DNA of 64,000 nucleotides from positions 26,102,001 to 26,166,000 of the forward strand of contig OU612068.1 of the NCBI GenBank assembly GCA_914767715.1. The letters run 5' to 3'. Position numbers and translations under genes: made by a program. Each line of letters opens with the position of its first letter. Positions within the stretch are counted from its first letter, which is position 1. Below the pieces are notes generated by a model. It saw only the letters and a list, made by a program, of their open reading frames with translations. It had not been told where the DNA came from and did not search any database. Shown here in pieces: positions 48,696 to 60,069 of the stretch. This stretch comes from Membranipora membranacea. Lineage: Eukaryota > Bryozoa > Gymnolaemata > Cheilostomatida > Membraniporidae.

Positions 48696-49113
48696 TTAAA
48701 CCACTGCTGCCACACAGCCATATGTGTGCTTATATAATTCTGTATAGCTCAAAACTAATAAAATGAGGCTGCAATCTCAGCGTTGATACATAATGAGCGA
48801 TTAATTTGCACAAACTGATCGTCAAAATTAGGGTATGAAATTTATCATCTACCGCATCAGGTGATGTAGTTACCGTCTTACTAGTGCCAACTGCACACGT
48901 CATAAGCTGGTGCGTAGATTTCATGCCCTGATTTTGAAGATCAGCTTGTGCAAATTATTTGCCCATTAGGTGACAATTACGAGATATAAGTCTCAATTAA
49001 TTATTTTATATTAATATAATCAATATAATTAATTATATTAATTAATCATATTTAATTGGAGCTATGCAGAATTCAATGAACACAAATTTGCATGAGTGGC
49101 AGCAGTAGTTTAA
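48696..49113. mobile_element. TTAA-flanked MITE, copy 2
   Basis: 418 bp, ends ACCACTGCTGCCAC and GTGGCAGCAGTAGT between TTAA borders (48696-48699, 49110-49113). It is homologous to 3911-4245 but has additional AT-rich DNA near 49000-49060. The paralogous GN2 flank (28340-28360) lacks it and reads TCAA in place of TTAA. Confidence 0.82.
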
Positions 49114-49261
49114 ATGTCCTGATGGGGCAACAAACTTCGAGATGAGTCCTTCAGACTTCTAAAATTGAGCTCATGTTTTCTAACAGCAGATTTTCACAAC
49201 ATAAAAAACAAAAAGCTTTGATCATTAGGATCATAAGCTTTCCTTTATCGCACCCTCTACT

Positions 49262-50085
49262 GGTCACCTCTGGTCACCTTTCATCTTTGATCCCGAGTTC
49301 TACCAAACTCCTCATCGCACTCGGTCTTCAGCATTTAAACCATCTAGATCAAGCCATCTAGGGTTTGAGTTTACTGTATAGCACCACCTTTGTTCTGGTC
49401 TACTCCTCCGACTGTCATCTCTGACTATCTCCGGATGTCTTCCCCAATTTCTCTCCGTCTAACACGCCCATACCACCGCATTCTTTTTCTCCTCATCAGG
49501 TCGTTAACTGGCATCACTCTGGCCTCTGCTGTTATTTCCTCATTTTTCTTGTGGTCCTCTAGACTTATACCCATGCAATCGTAGGATGATATCTTATCCG
49601 CCAGAGATCCTGGGGTTGGCCATGTCTCACTTCTATATAGCAGAGCTGGTCTGATAGCCGTTTTATACATCAGTTCTTTCAGTTTAGTAGGCTTTTTTCA
49701 TATCACAGAGCACAGCAGCCAGTTCTCTCCACTTATTCCAAGCCTTGGATATTCTCAGCCCTATCTCCAACTTCAATGTGGATCTTGTCCGTCAGCCCGG
49801 AATCTGTCCTTACACTGGTGCTACAGCCTACGTACATGTCTTTGATGTTGCGATGTACTGCTTTTGAACCATTCGCTTTCGTTAGCAAAACCATATCAGC
49901 TCACGTGGTATGGTGTCATAGGCTTTTTCAAAGTCCACAAACACCATATGAGGCGCTTTGTTGTACTCTCTGTGTTTCTGAGGCAGAACACGGGCTCTGT
50001 GGATGATTTCCTTCTGAGATCCATACTGGTTTTGCTTGATTGTGACTAATTCTCTGATTCTCTGCTCAATTATCCTCACCAGTAG
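49262..50085 (-). mobile_element. LINE fragment with 17-bp target-site duplication
   Basis: The insert is flanked by TTATCGCACCCTCTACT at 49245-49261 and again at 50086-50102. Minus-strand frames carry VFVDFEKAYDTIPRELIW (RT motif A) at about 49890-49950 and, downstream, YKTAIRPALLYRSETWP and KRMRWYGRVRRRE, the C-terminal hallmarks of a different LINE clade from the element at 37.4 kb. The RT core between the two parts, including the YADD region, is not visible, so the copy is internally deleted. The empty site is preserved at about 28515-28535. Confidence 0.85.
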
Positions 50086-50104
50086 TTATCGCACCCTCTA
50101 CTAC

Positions 50105-51560
50105 TCCCTTCAATATGCTTGATCATTGAATAAAGTTGATAAGCAAATAAATAAAAGTACGACGCGACAGCCTAGCCTAGCATACTACAGGACAATATTT
50201 TAAAAGCATTCTTCTTAAATCAAGTGAAAGGGTTTGATTGCTTAAATCTGACCACAGTTTACCAAGCATAAACTTCATTGTAGCTACATTTACCACCTGT
50301 TATTTATGGGCTGTTAATTTATTTAGCTGTTATCTAGGTACTTGGAGTTGTACCCTCCACATGAATGTGTGGATAACTTACAATACTTTGTACCTCCAAT
50401 GATGATACCAACTTGAATGCTTGAGGATCAGGTTAGCCTAGGCTCATATTTACTAAAATTTTTGCAGTGCACCTCACTAATGTACTTGGACAATTAATTA
50501 AAAAAAATTTAAAACACCTGGTATTTGTCACCAAGGTTCAAGTCATATTTAGGACTTTAAAACATTGGATAGTAGAAAAACCAGTATGTCTACGGGAAGG
50601 GTGGTGACTGTCCGGATGTTTGGATAAGAGTGTATGATGAAATCACAAAGTCTCTTGATAACAGTTGAAAATTTGGTACTAGCTTATTCTATATTATAAC
50701 TGAGCAAAGCGTTTGCTCTTGCCCAAGGTGAAATAACTCCATATCTCTGATCAATTTATCTAACCTTAGCTGGGCAATACCTCCACTGTGTTACTATAAG
50801 ACAACATATCATCTTCTCTCATATCTGTTTTTCCAACAGTCGTAGTCTCCTTATTTTTATTGCCAAAGTATAGCTAGTAGCAGATTATTTTTAAGATATT
50901 TTATATCAAACAAACAAATGAATGTTAGTTGAAGTGATCAGCATCTTTCCAGCTGTATTTCCAAAAACGACCCAGTTCCCAGGGTCAAAGGCTGAAGGCT
51001 GTCATCTTCTAGCTATCATTTGGAGTCACTATCAGCAAATTTTGAAAATTTGTTTCAGAAAGGGGTTATCTCAATTCTCTCAGACTGATATTAATATAAG
51101 AACTTTAGATAAACTCACTTCCATATGCGCAAATCAAAGTGCAATGAACGATGCATATTAAAGACTGCCACAGCAAAATTCAACTGGCCATTTGTTTGTT
51201 TGTTACTGACAGGTAAAAATACTGCTGGTTATCCTATGTTGATTGGCACGGCATAAGAACTTGAGGCAACATTGTTTTGGCTAAATGGTAGAATCTAAAT
51301 TTGATCTTAGCTTGGACAGGGTCTGTGTCCCAACTCACCAAGTCGAGAAAGAAATGTACAAGTTGGCTCAGTTCTCTCAGGAAAAAGCCTCTGCATGTTT
51401 GATATCAGGTGAACGGTTCATAAATACTAATATAATGGGTTATCAGCTGAAACTTTCTTTTTATGTATTATTTATTTTGTTTGTAATAAAAACAGTCAGT
51501 ATCACAAAATAATAATTGTATCTCCTTTATCTCAACAAACTAAATATATGAGTTTAACCA
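50105..51560. other. Spacer of the inverted duplication, no gene
   Basis: 50105-50420 continues the GN2-type 3' flank. The rest to the GN6 3'UTR shows no recognised gene; short open frames at 50922-51161 and 51285-51512 have no motif. This interval is roughly the centre of the inverted duplication. Confidence 0.45.
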
Positions 51561-51614
51561 TTAATATCTACTCATACTGTAACGCAAAGCACCAAGCCTA
51601 CCCAGTTTTTATCT

Positions 51615-53132
51615 TTAGTAACCGCCGGTCCTCTGTGCAATAAGCTTATTGAGTGCCTCTTGAGAAAGTTGAACATTGCCATTTCCGTTTCCATTTCCGT
51701 TCTTTCCTGACCCTGTGTTTCCATTTCCGTTGTTGTTTCCGTTGATTCCGTTTCCAGTGTTTTGGTTTCCATTTGCGTTTCCATTGTCTCCCTTTCCATC
51801 ATTGCTATTTCCGTTCTGGTTACCGTTGAGCCCATGTCCATCGTTCTTGTTACCATTGGCATTTCCGTTATCGCCTGATCCGCTGTTACCGCTGCCATTG
51901 CTGTTACCATTATCAGCACTTCCATTGTTCTTGTTTCCATTCTTGTTTCCATTGTCTCCAGTGCCATCATTTGAGTTTCCATTTCTGTTACCGTCATTAC
52001 CGCTTCCTGTGCCACTGTTGCCATTTGCATTTCCATTGTCTCCTTTGCCCATGTTACCATTGCCGTTTGCATTGCCATCACTTCCGCTTCCTCTGTTTGA
52101 GTTTCCGTTGGTGTTTCCGCTGTTTCCAGAACCATTGTTAGAATTTCCATTTTTGTTTCCTCGGTCTCCGCTGCCAGAGTTTCCGTTTCCGTTGGTGTTT
52201 CCGTTATCTCCAGTGCTTTTGTTTCCGTTTCCGTTCCTGTTTCCATCATCTCCACTTCCGCTGTTTCCATTTCCGTTCTTGTTACCTTGGTTACCATCTC
52301 CACTGTTACCGTTACCATTGCCATTTCCTCTGTCTCCTTCGCCGTTGTTCTGGTTTCCATTTTTGTTTCCACTGACTCCATTTCCATTATTGAAGCCTCC
52401 ATTTGAGTTACCAGCATTTCCGGATCCAGCATTCATGTTTCCGTTATCGTTTCCGAAATCACCGTTTCCGTAGTTGACATTACCGTTGTTATTTCCGTTA
52501 TCTCCTGGTCCTTCATTGAAGTTTCCATTTCTATTTCCAAAATTACCATCTCCAGCGTTCTTGTTACCACCATTATTACCATTACTTCCGGCTCCTCTGT
52601 TTCCATTACCTGCACTGTTACCAGCATTTCCAAATCCAACATTTTTATTTCCTCCGTTGTTTCCATTGTCTCCACTGCCTACGTTTCCGTTTCCGGAGTC
52701 GTTTCCGTTTTCTCCACAGCCAAGGTTATCATTTCCGTTCTTGTTTCCATTGCTGCCTTCACCTGCGTTCTTGTTTCCGTCACGGTTTCCGTTGTTTCCA
52801 CATCCAATGTTCCTGTTTCCATTCTCATTTCCATTGGTACCAGTACCTTGGTTATCATTACCGTTTTCATCGCCATTAAATGGACCAGGTGCAGGCTTTT
52901 GGTCTGGAACAATTGGAAACAATGATTCCAGGTGAATTATAGTAAATATAACTCATACAGTAATATTCAAAGCTCATCATATGATATCAAACATTAGAGT
53001 AAATAGCTCAACAATTTGTTATGATTGAAACAGATGGTAGGCAGTGCCATTATACTTACAACCAGTGCTTCTCTTTACTGGGCTGGCATAAACAGCCACT
53101 AGCAGGCAGGCAGCTAGAATAAAAACTCTCAT
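51615..53132 (-). CDS. GN6: secreted Gly/Asn 14-residue repeat protein (28 units)
   Basis: Exons 53132-53060 and 52903-51615 join in phase to 453 residues, with the GN1/GN2 architecture: leader MRVFILAACLLVAVYA, SPVKR, YQKPAPGPFNGDENGNDN, 28 units of xGxGxxGNxxGNxN and the tail VQLSQEALNKLIAQRTGGY. Units 10-12 differ from GN1/GN2 (for example AGSGNAGNSNGGFN and NGNGVSGNKNGNQN). No damage is seen. It is the only intact GN gene inside the inverted duplication. Confidence 0.92.
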
Positions 53133-53705
53133 CTTGTTCTGTTTGGATCTCTGTTGATAGGTATGAGCTGCAAAATATAAAGATCTTAGTCACATCTTGC
53201 ACCTTAACATTTAGTGCTTGCTCGTACCTTGTTGTCTACGCTCATTATTATTAATCTTAGCATTAATCGTATTGTGTATGCATCATGGTAAAAAAGATAA
53301 ATTTGCATCTGAAGCCACTGGGCTGCCAATTAATTGATCAATTATTAAGCTGTTGCAGAAGAGCTTGCTGTATTTCAGTTCAAATCCTAGAAAAAATGCA
53401 TTGCAGGAATGTATACTGAGCCCAAAATGATTCCAACTAAAACTATAAACTATAAACTATAAACAGGCTATAAACAAAATCATGTCTTGCCATTTCTATT
53501 TTTTTAACTTTTTTGTTTTTGACCTAGGAATTTGATTTTTCCGAACCGTTTGTCTCAGTAGTATCCTAATAATACAATTAAAGTTGAAGAGCTTGACCAA
53601 CTAATCAACAAAGACAGAGTTTATTCCATACCTAGAAGTCAGGGATGGCTTCTCCAGCTGTATATGAAGCTCTGTCGAATGATGCTCTCCAACCTTTGGG
53701 CTGAG

Positions 53706-53715
53706 CCTTTATATA
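53706..53715 (-). promoter_or_regulatory. TATA box of GN6
   Basis: TATATAAAGG on the minus strand, then GCTCAGCCCAAAGGTTGGAG and GAGCATCATTCGACAGAG, is the GN family promoter block. The non-coding exon ends close to 53630. Confidence 0.75.
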
Positions 53716-53719
53716 CCTT

Positions 53720-55550
53720 CAATTACGGAACTGGTAGATGATTGATGGCACTTTTGTAACACACGCTTAACTGACATCTTAACCTACACAGTGTTACACC
53801 TCAGACCTCTGATCAACACGGCATTTCTGTTAAAAACCAATTAATGACCAAAAATCACAGTCATAATGATAGCCAGCCGTTAGAAAAAATGAATCTCAAA
53901 CTTAGCATTACTTATTTAAAGTAACTTCACAGTTCACGCCATATTTACGCAAAACAATTTTCCACGGGGTCTTGAGCTCTGTTGTATTATATGAGATTGT
54001 CTTTGAGTCTGTTGGAGTGTCTGTTTGTTCTCTACCTATATGGAATTTGGGAAGACTGTCTTTGATTAGGATCATGCAGTATTGTATTCAGAGCTGGGGT
54101 TGACATGATAGTTAAGCTTACACTGGTTTGGGCCTCACGTAGTACATGTAGTTCTAGTAGTTGTAGAGATGGTTACCATTATATTTACCTTACAGAACAC
54201 AGAGACAGAACAAGATAATATGTTTTTTACCACTGTTAGTATGTCTGTGGTAACCAGGAGTTTTCTCATATAAATAGTAACATGACTATGAGGGACATAT
54301 TGTCCCTATTCAGTCCCATACAGCTGTTAGACGTTGAGGATGTAACCGTGGCTGATTGAGACTGGTACAATCAATCATGTATCCCAAATGTGTCATAATA
54401 GCACAATCTCCAACATGGGGATGTTTTAATAGAGCTTAATAGAGAACCTGCGATGCACTACTGTTGCGGTTGTGACACATCCACATTGCTTATATCCTTT
54501 TTCTACCATTACATCAGCAAAAAGCAGAGCAGTGCTTCTTCTATTTCAGCATTTTTTGCTGATTACTGCACATCCTTTTAACTATCACAACTAACCTAAA
54601 AAGCGCCCTGCCTGTAGGAAACAAATTCTGCGCCACAATATTCAAAAAAATTTTATCCACATCAATAAATGATGAAATAAAAAAAATATCAACTCTCTGT
54701 AAATATCCCCTTATAGTTCTCACAGCATATGATCCCTTTGCTCGTACTTTTGCCTTCTTACTTTTGATGATTGCAACTCCAGCTGTTATAAAGAGGGGAT
54801 GAAACTGAAAAGAGAAAGGGTCTCCTTCACTTCAAGCTTCAATTGCTGTTGTCTGTCACTATGTATGTATATATGAATAGCTTTACATTATGTACCAGCA
54901 AAAAAGTGTACTACTCTGAATGACAAGTTTTGGGTATTTTTTGTTCCTGTAGATAGCTGACATCTATAATTGTTTAAGTGTGCTCCGGTTATTTGGATGA
55001 CTTCATATGGCATCAATAATTTGTTCTACGTCGTTCTACATGTTATATGGCTGATGGCACATTTTTTTCGAAAAAGAACTTTGATTCTAGTCACCATTGA
55101 AATCTAGGGAAAACAGGAGGTTCTTGGATGGTTGACTTTATTTGCCATTCTTACACAGGCATAAGATATCCCCTATTTGGAAAACTAGAGCAAAAGCAAA
55201 CATCAGGAAGCTGTCAGTTTACGGCGAAGGCTCACTCTGGCACTGTTATATAACACCTTCCTCTTCTTGCATTTTCAAAAATGGGTTAAACAGAATTAAA
55301 ACCTTGATCATGGTAATTTCATGACAGTAAGTTGTAGATACAAAGTGCCTGAGTATACAGTCATGACATCACAGCAATAGCGAAAAAACCTTGAGATACT
55401 AAGAAAGACTATACTTATTATTTTATTGCCCTATCATGATTGTGTTTTTTTTCACTCTATATATGAAATATCTTACCTGTTAAATGCTGGATAGCTTGAG
55501 TTTTTGTTTTCCATTGTGGTCTCTGTGGAGTTTGAAAAAATGTGATTACC
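53720..55550. other. GN6 upstream flank, no gene
   Basis: 53720-54860 is the reverse counterpart of 46500-47320, and 54000-54330 also matches the GN3 upstream flank. The remainder to the reverse transcriptase relic shows no recognisable gene. Confidence 0.5.
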
Positions 55551-55599
55551 AAATCTTAGCTCCGGCAAATTGTACATTTGTGACGTGTATACACCTGTT

Positions 55600-58575
55600 T
55601 ATGCCAGTATACTTCATGATCAACACAATTCTAGACTGTGGGGAGTATCCGGGTATCTCAAAGAGAGCAGAAGTAAAACCCCTGCCTAAAACCAAACAGT
55701 CTATCAATTACAATGATTATCTGCCTATCCTTGTTATTCCATCTGGGGAAACTGGCCGAAAAAATTATGATCAACAACATGTGAGCCAATGCAGTATGCA
55801 TATCAGAAGAAATTAGGCACCATTGGCGCGGTAATCCAGCTTGTCGATGACATAACAGCAGCTCTCAACAAATTCCAAACCAAGAATAGACAGCTAGCGT
55901 CATTGGACTTTTCCAAAGCTTTTGATTGGCTGCAACTGTTGATATGAATTCATGGATTAGTGGTTACATACACAGTAAGGCTATTTGTGGAGAAATTAGA
56001 TCAGTATATAACTTTGTGTCAGTAATTGGATCTTGCCAAAATTCTGGCAGCTTTATCATTATGCATTGACTGATTTCCCAGTAACGAGCTTTAAAAACTC
56101 ATACCAGCTACTTGACAAATGTTTACAAGGGGTCGGCTGTAGCATTACGGAACTTTTGGACCAATCAAAGATGAGAAATTGTTTCCAGCAATGGCTGCAA
56201 CCATCCATAGTACTGCAGAAACTGAGCAACCACAAATTCTACCCTTAGATTATCAGACTCGGCGCAGACTTCCTGAAAAGACGTAAGCTCCACTTCAGAA
56301 TACGTTGAAATCAATGTTGGAGCTCCACAGGGCACTAAACTGAGACGAATATTGTGGCTGACATAAATTATTGATCTCCTGGTTCCTTTGTTCAAAACTG
56401 TTAAGTATGCAGATGATAGCACTGCCTATCTAAGAGTTATCGACCCTGATATCCAATCCATTGTGCCAGCCATTGAACAGACTGCTCTATGGTCAGCACA
56501 CAATCACAGTCATGCTCTTAAATGCTGACAAGACTGTGATTATGATTTTTTTTATTTGAATTGCTTACAAGAGCACCAAACTCCAGTATTTTTTGAGAAT
56601 AGCAGCATCAATTCCTCCCAAGTTTTATAGGCATATACATTAATGACCACCTGACTTTTATTCCACATGTTATTACTATAGTCATGAGCTGCAACTCTAA
56701 GTTATTGTTAAGGTAATGTCAAAGACCGATCCGAATATCAACATATCATATACCGTTGGAAAGCTGCCGAGCTACTGAAAATGAATACCTGAACAAAAAC
56801 TTGATTAGATGACGTTGTGTCATTTTAGGGAGGAAATGAGGCAAAAACCGCTGTTTTTGTCAATGCAGATGGAGGAGTCAAATTAATTGCAAGAAATTTC
56901 AAAACATGTGGAATGTATACTTAGAGATTGCATTCATCATAAAATTTGATTTTCTCTGATATATGACAAGTCTAAATTGACTTTTTACGTCACGCCATAC
57001 AACGCATTTTTTTGTGAAGCCGTTAAAATATGTGAAATTTCAATCATAAATTCACAACAAATCATAGGCTCGAATCAAATTTAATTATGATGTTCTCTTA
57101 GAGTACTCTTCAAATGTCATACACATTGACTTTCAAAAAATTAGCTTGCATATTGCAGTGACAGTAGACTCTCGGATGCGGCTAATATTTTCGCCACCTT
57201 TGCATAACGCCAAACATGCTGTCCAAATAACCATTATTGTGGCCAAACAAAGTTTTTTTGAAAGTTCTCACATACGAAGCCGCTTTCATTAACCATGGTG
57301 CACACAGGAAAGCCAACATAATTTTTCATTGCATCTTCATTTTTCTTGAATTTAACGCAAAAGAATGCCAAAAAACACCTCAAAAGTCCTTAAAAAGACC
57401 TCAAAAGTCCCTAAAAATAGCTGTTTTTTGGCATTCTTTTGCGTTAAATTCAAGAAATATGAAGATGCAATGAAAAATTATGTTGGCATTTCCTGTGTGC
57501 ACCATGGTTAATGAAAGCGGCTTCGTATGTGAGAACTTTCAAAAAAACTTTGTTTGGCCACAATAATGGTTATTTGGACAGCATGTTTGACGTTATGCAA
57601 AGGTGGCGAAAATATTAGCCGTATCCGAGAGTCTACTGTCATTGCAATATGCAAGCTAATTTTTTGAAAGTCAATGTGTATGACATTCGAAGAGTACTCT
57701 AAGAGAAAATTTTAATTAATTTTGATTCGAGCCTATGATCTGTTGTGAATTAATGATTGAAATTTCACATATTTTCACGGCTTCACAAAAAAAATGCGTT
57801 GTATGGCGTGACGTAAAAAGTCGATTTAGACTAGTCATATATCATAAAAATCAAATTTTATGATGAATGCAATCTCTAAGTATACATTCCACCTAATTTG
57901 TAATTTCTTGCAATCAATTTGACTGCTCAATCTGCATCGACAAAAAGAGCGTTTTCTGCCTCATTTCATCCCTAAAATGACACAACGTCATCGAATCAAG
58001 TTTTTGTTCAGATATTCATTTTCAGTAGCTCTGCAGCTTTCCAACGGTATATGATATGTTGATATTCGGATCGGTCTTTGACATTACTTAAAAATTTGAG
58101 ACAACTTAAAAATGTTGAGACAACTTAAAAATTTGGTTTATGTAATTTTTACTGTGCTAACCTTAGATCAGTTCTCTGCTATGGTGCACCAGTCATTTAG
58201 TCAATTTTTATCAAAAACTACCTAATCGAAGCTTGAGCATGTTCAAGACACTGCCATGGAATTATTTTCCCTCATGCGCCAAATTGTGATAGGCTGGATA
58301 TGCTTGATTTGATTTCACTTGATGATTTTATGATAGTCAATCTACCAGCATATTAGTAAGGTGGCCAACAGCAGTGCACATCCGCTACATGATAGAATCA
58401 TTTTTAATTACTCCAGGAGATCCTCTAGATGCCATACTGTTTTTAGACCTAAGAAAGCAAGGACAGAGAAGAAGAATAGCAGTTTTGTTACATTTTACAT
58501 GAATTACTATAATTCTGTAAACATTCAAGTACTACCATTGATACTTCCCACTTCAGTTGATATATTATAATTTTC
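55600..58575 (+). pseudogene. Degenerate LINE reverse transcriptase, interrupted
   Basis: Recognisable but frameshifted RT pieces occur in order: KRAEVKPLPKTKQSINYNDY, LASLDFSKAFDWLQ near 55900, VGAPQGTKL-like sequence near 56310, KYADDSTAYL near 56405 and GIYINDHLTFIPHV-like near 56635. The sequence is then cut by the palindrome 56712-58087 and continues with LRSVLCYGAPVI and KVANSSAHPLHDRIIFNYSR to about 58570. Many stops and shifts show it is old. Its C-terminus resembles the fragment at 63092-63511. Confidence 0.75.
56712..58087. mobile_element. 1.4 kb near-perfect palindrome flanked by TTAA
   Basis: Arms of about 670 bp pair from GGTAATGTCAAAGACCGATC (left) to GATCGGTCTTTGACATTAC (right) around a short centre near 57395 (CTTAAAAAGACCTCAAAAGT). 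Borders are TTAA at 56708-56711 and 58088-58091. No coding sequence fits a transposase. It is inserted within a reverse transcriptase relic, whose sequence resumes after it. Best reading: a foldback-type non-autonomous element using TTAA targets. Confidence 0.85.
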
Positions 58576-58579
58576 TAAA

Positions 58580-59720
58580 GTATTGAGGCCGAATTTCCTC
58601 CTATAAAGTTTTTGCCCTGCCCATGCTGTTCTCCAGCGACTTACTGTACTTACTTAAATGTTTATTTCTAAATTATTGGGGGTCAACCAGGCAATGGCGT
58701 AATAGTCGCCCCCCTCCTATAGGGGAACCCCCAGCTATCTTGTTAATCATTGAGATGAGAAAAAATAAACTAAACTCAACTCATAGCTTTGGCATATTGT
58801 ACATTTGCAAATGTCCGCCGGCCCTCCTTCCAAGCAAAAACATATTCCTACATGGCGGACTAACGTGAGGATAGCCACACATGAACAATGATGAACATGA
58901 GCTGGTAAATATTGGACCGGAATTTAAATTTACCTGAGTTGGTGTGACATGGAGTGAAGAAAACAAGGGAAACCTACAGGCGGATGATGCGCAGGTTATG
59001 CACTAGAAGATATGAAAGCTCAGACTGCTGGGTTATTTCAACGAGTGTGCTGAATATTTTCTATGAATATCAAACATAATTCATAATATAACATAATTCA
59101 TAATATAACATAATTCATAAGCGGTGATCAGGTGGCCCGATTAAGTTGAAGTTGAGTTGAATCTGGCAACCAGATCACCATTTTATCTTATGGGCCCTCT
59201 TTGATATCCTTCGGACCAAATCAGCTGGGTATTCAGATCATGTCCTATTGTAATTTAGCTAATTCACCATGAAAAATATGTCATAAATTATCATATTTTG
59301 CCTAGATCTATCAGCACTATGCTACCTCCACATCCACATCATATTTTGGCAAACGTGCAGATTTAGATATTTGATGGGGTTGATGATGGAATCATAACCC
59401 CATAATGCCGCTTGCCACTTGATCGATCGCAATATAATTGTCTTTCTTCTGTCACATGTCTTAATTAGTTATTTTGTCATTATTGTACCCCCATGAGCCT
59501 TGTCAAGTCTCATTAAGAATTCGTGATTAAGGAAACATTTATGATTTTGTGGGTGTCAGTGTTATTCATCCTATTGTCACCACCAGGAGTCATGGCGGAC
59601 ATGACACGATGTGTGTCAATAAAATGCCGCTTCAAGCTGAAACTGGTACAAGCTCCTATACTGGCATGACTTTGATGAATGAGATTTATTAACATGGAAG
59701 GCAATGCTTACAATATCAAG
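58580..59720. other. Intergenic, partly duplicated flank
   Basis: 58660-58800 holds GGGGAACCCCCAGCTATCTT and ATTGAGATGAGAAAA, which recur inverted at about 63605-63650 and look like a LINE 3' remnant. 59150-59720 is the reverse partner of 45730-46270. No gene. Confidence 0.45.
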
Positions 59721-59726
59721 AGATAA

Positions 59727-59736
59727 CTATAAAAGG
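59727..59736 (+). promoter_or_regulatory. TATA box of TSP1-repeat gene copy B
   Basis: CTATAAAAGG, about 90 bp upstream of the donor at the end of the non-coding first exon (AAACAGAA then GTAAGT near 59812). It mirrors copy A. Confidence 0.75.
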
Positions 59737-60069
59737 CTGGTAATTTCTTCAATGCAATCACAGCTCACATCTTCTTGGATCAGATAACAGCTCAACAGAA
59801 TTCAAACAGAAGTAAGTCTACAGTATAATCTGAGCATCTTTGATTAACTAAAGTAACAATTTGAGCATCTTTGATTAATAAAAGTAACACTTTGAGCATC
59901 TTTGATTAAATGGGCTTGCCCTTTGGCCTGTGTTTAGATACTTAAACTTGTCACAGCATTCCTCAGTAAAGCTCTGTTCAGAAGAGATAGTTAACTTCAT
60001 AATTTTCTTGTTCTCTAAGCTGCCATATATTGCAGACTGATAATGTTTACCTTTTCTCTTTTTCAGAAA

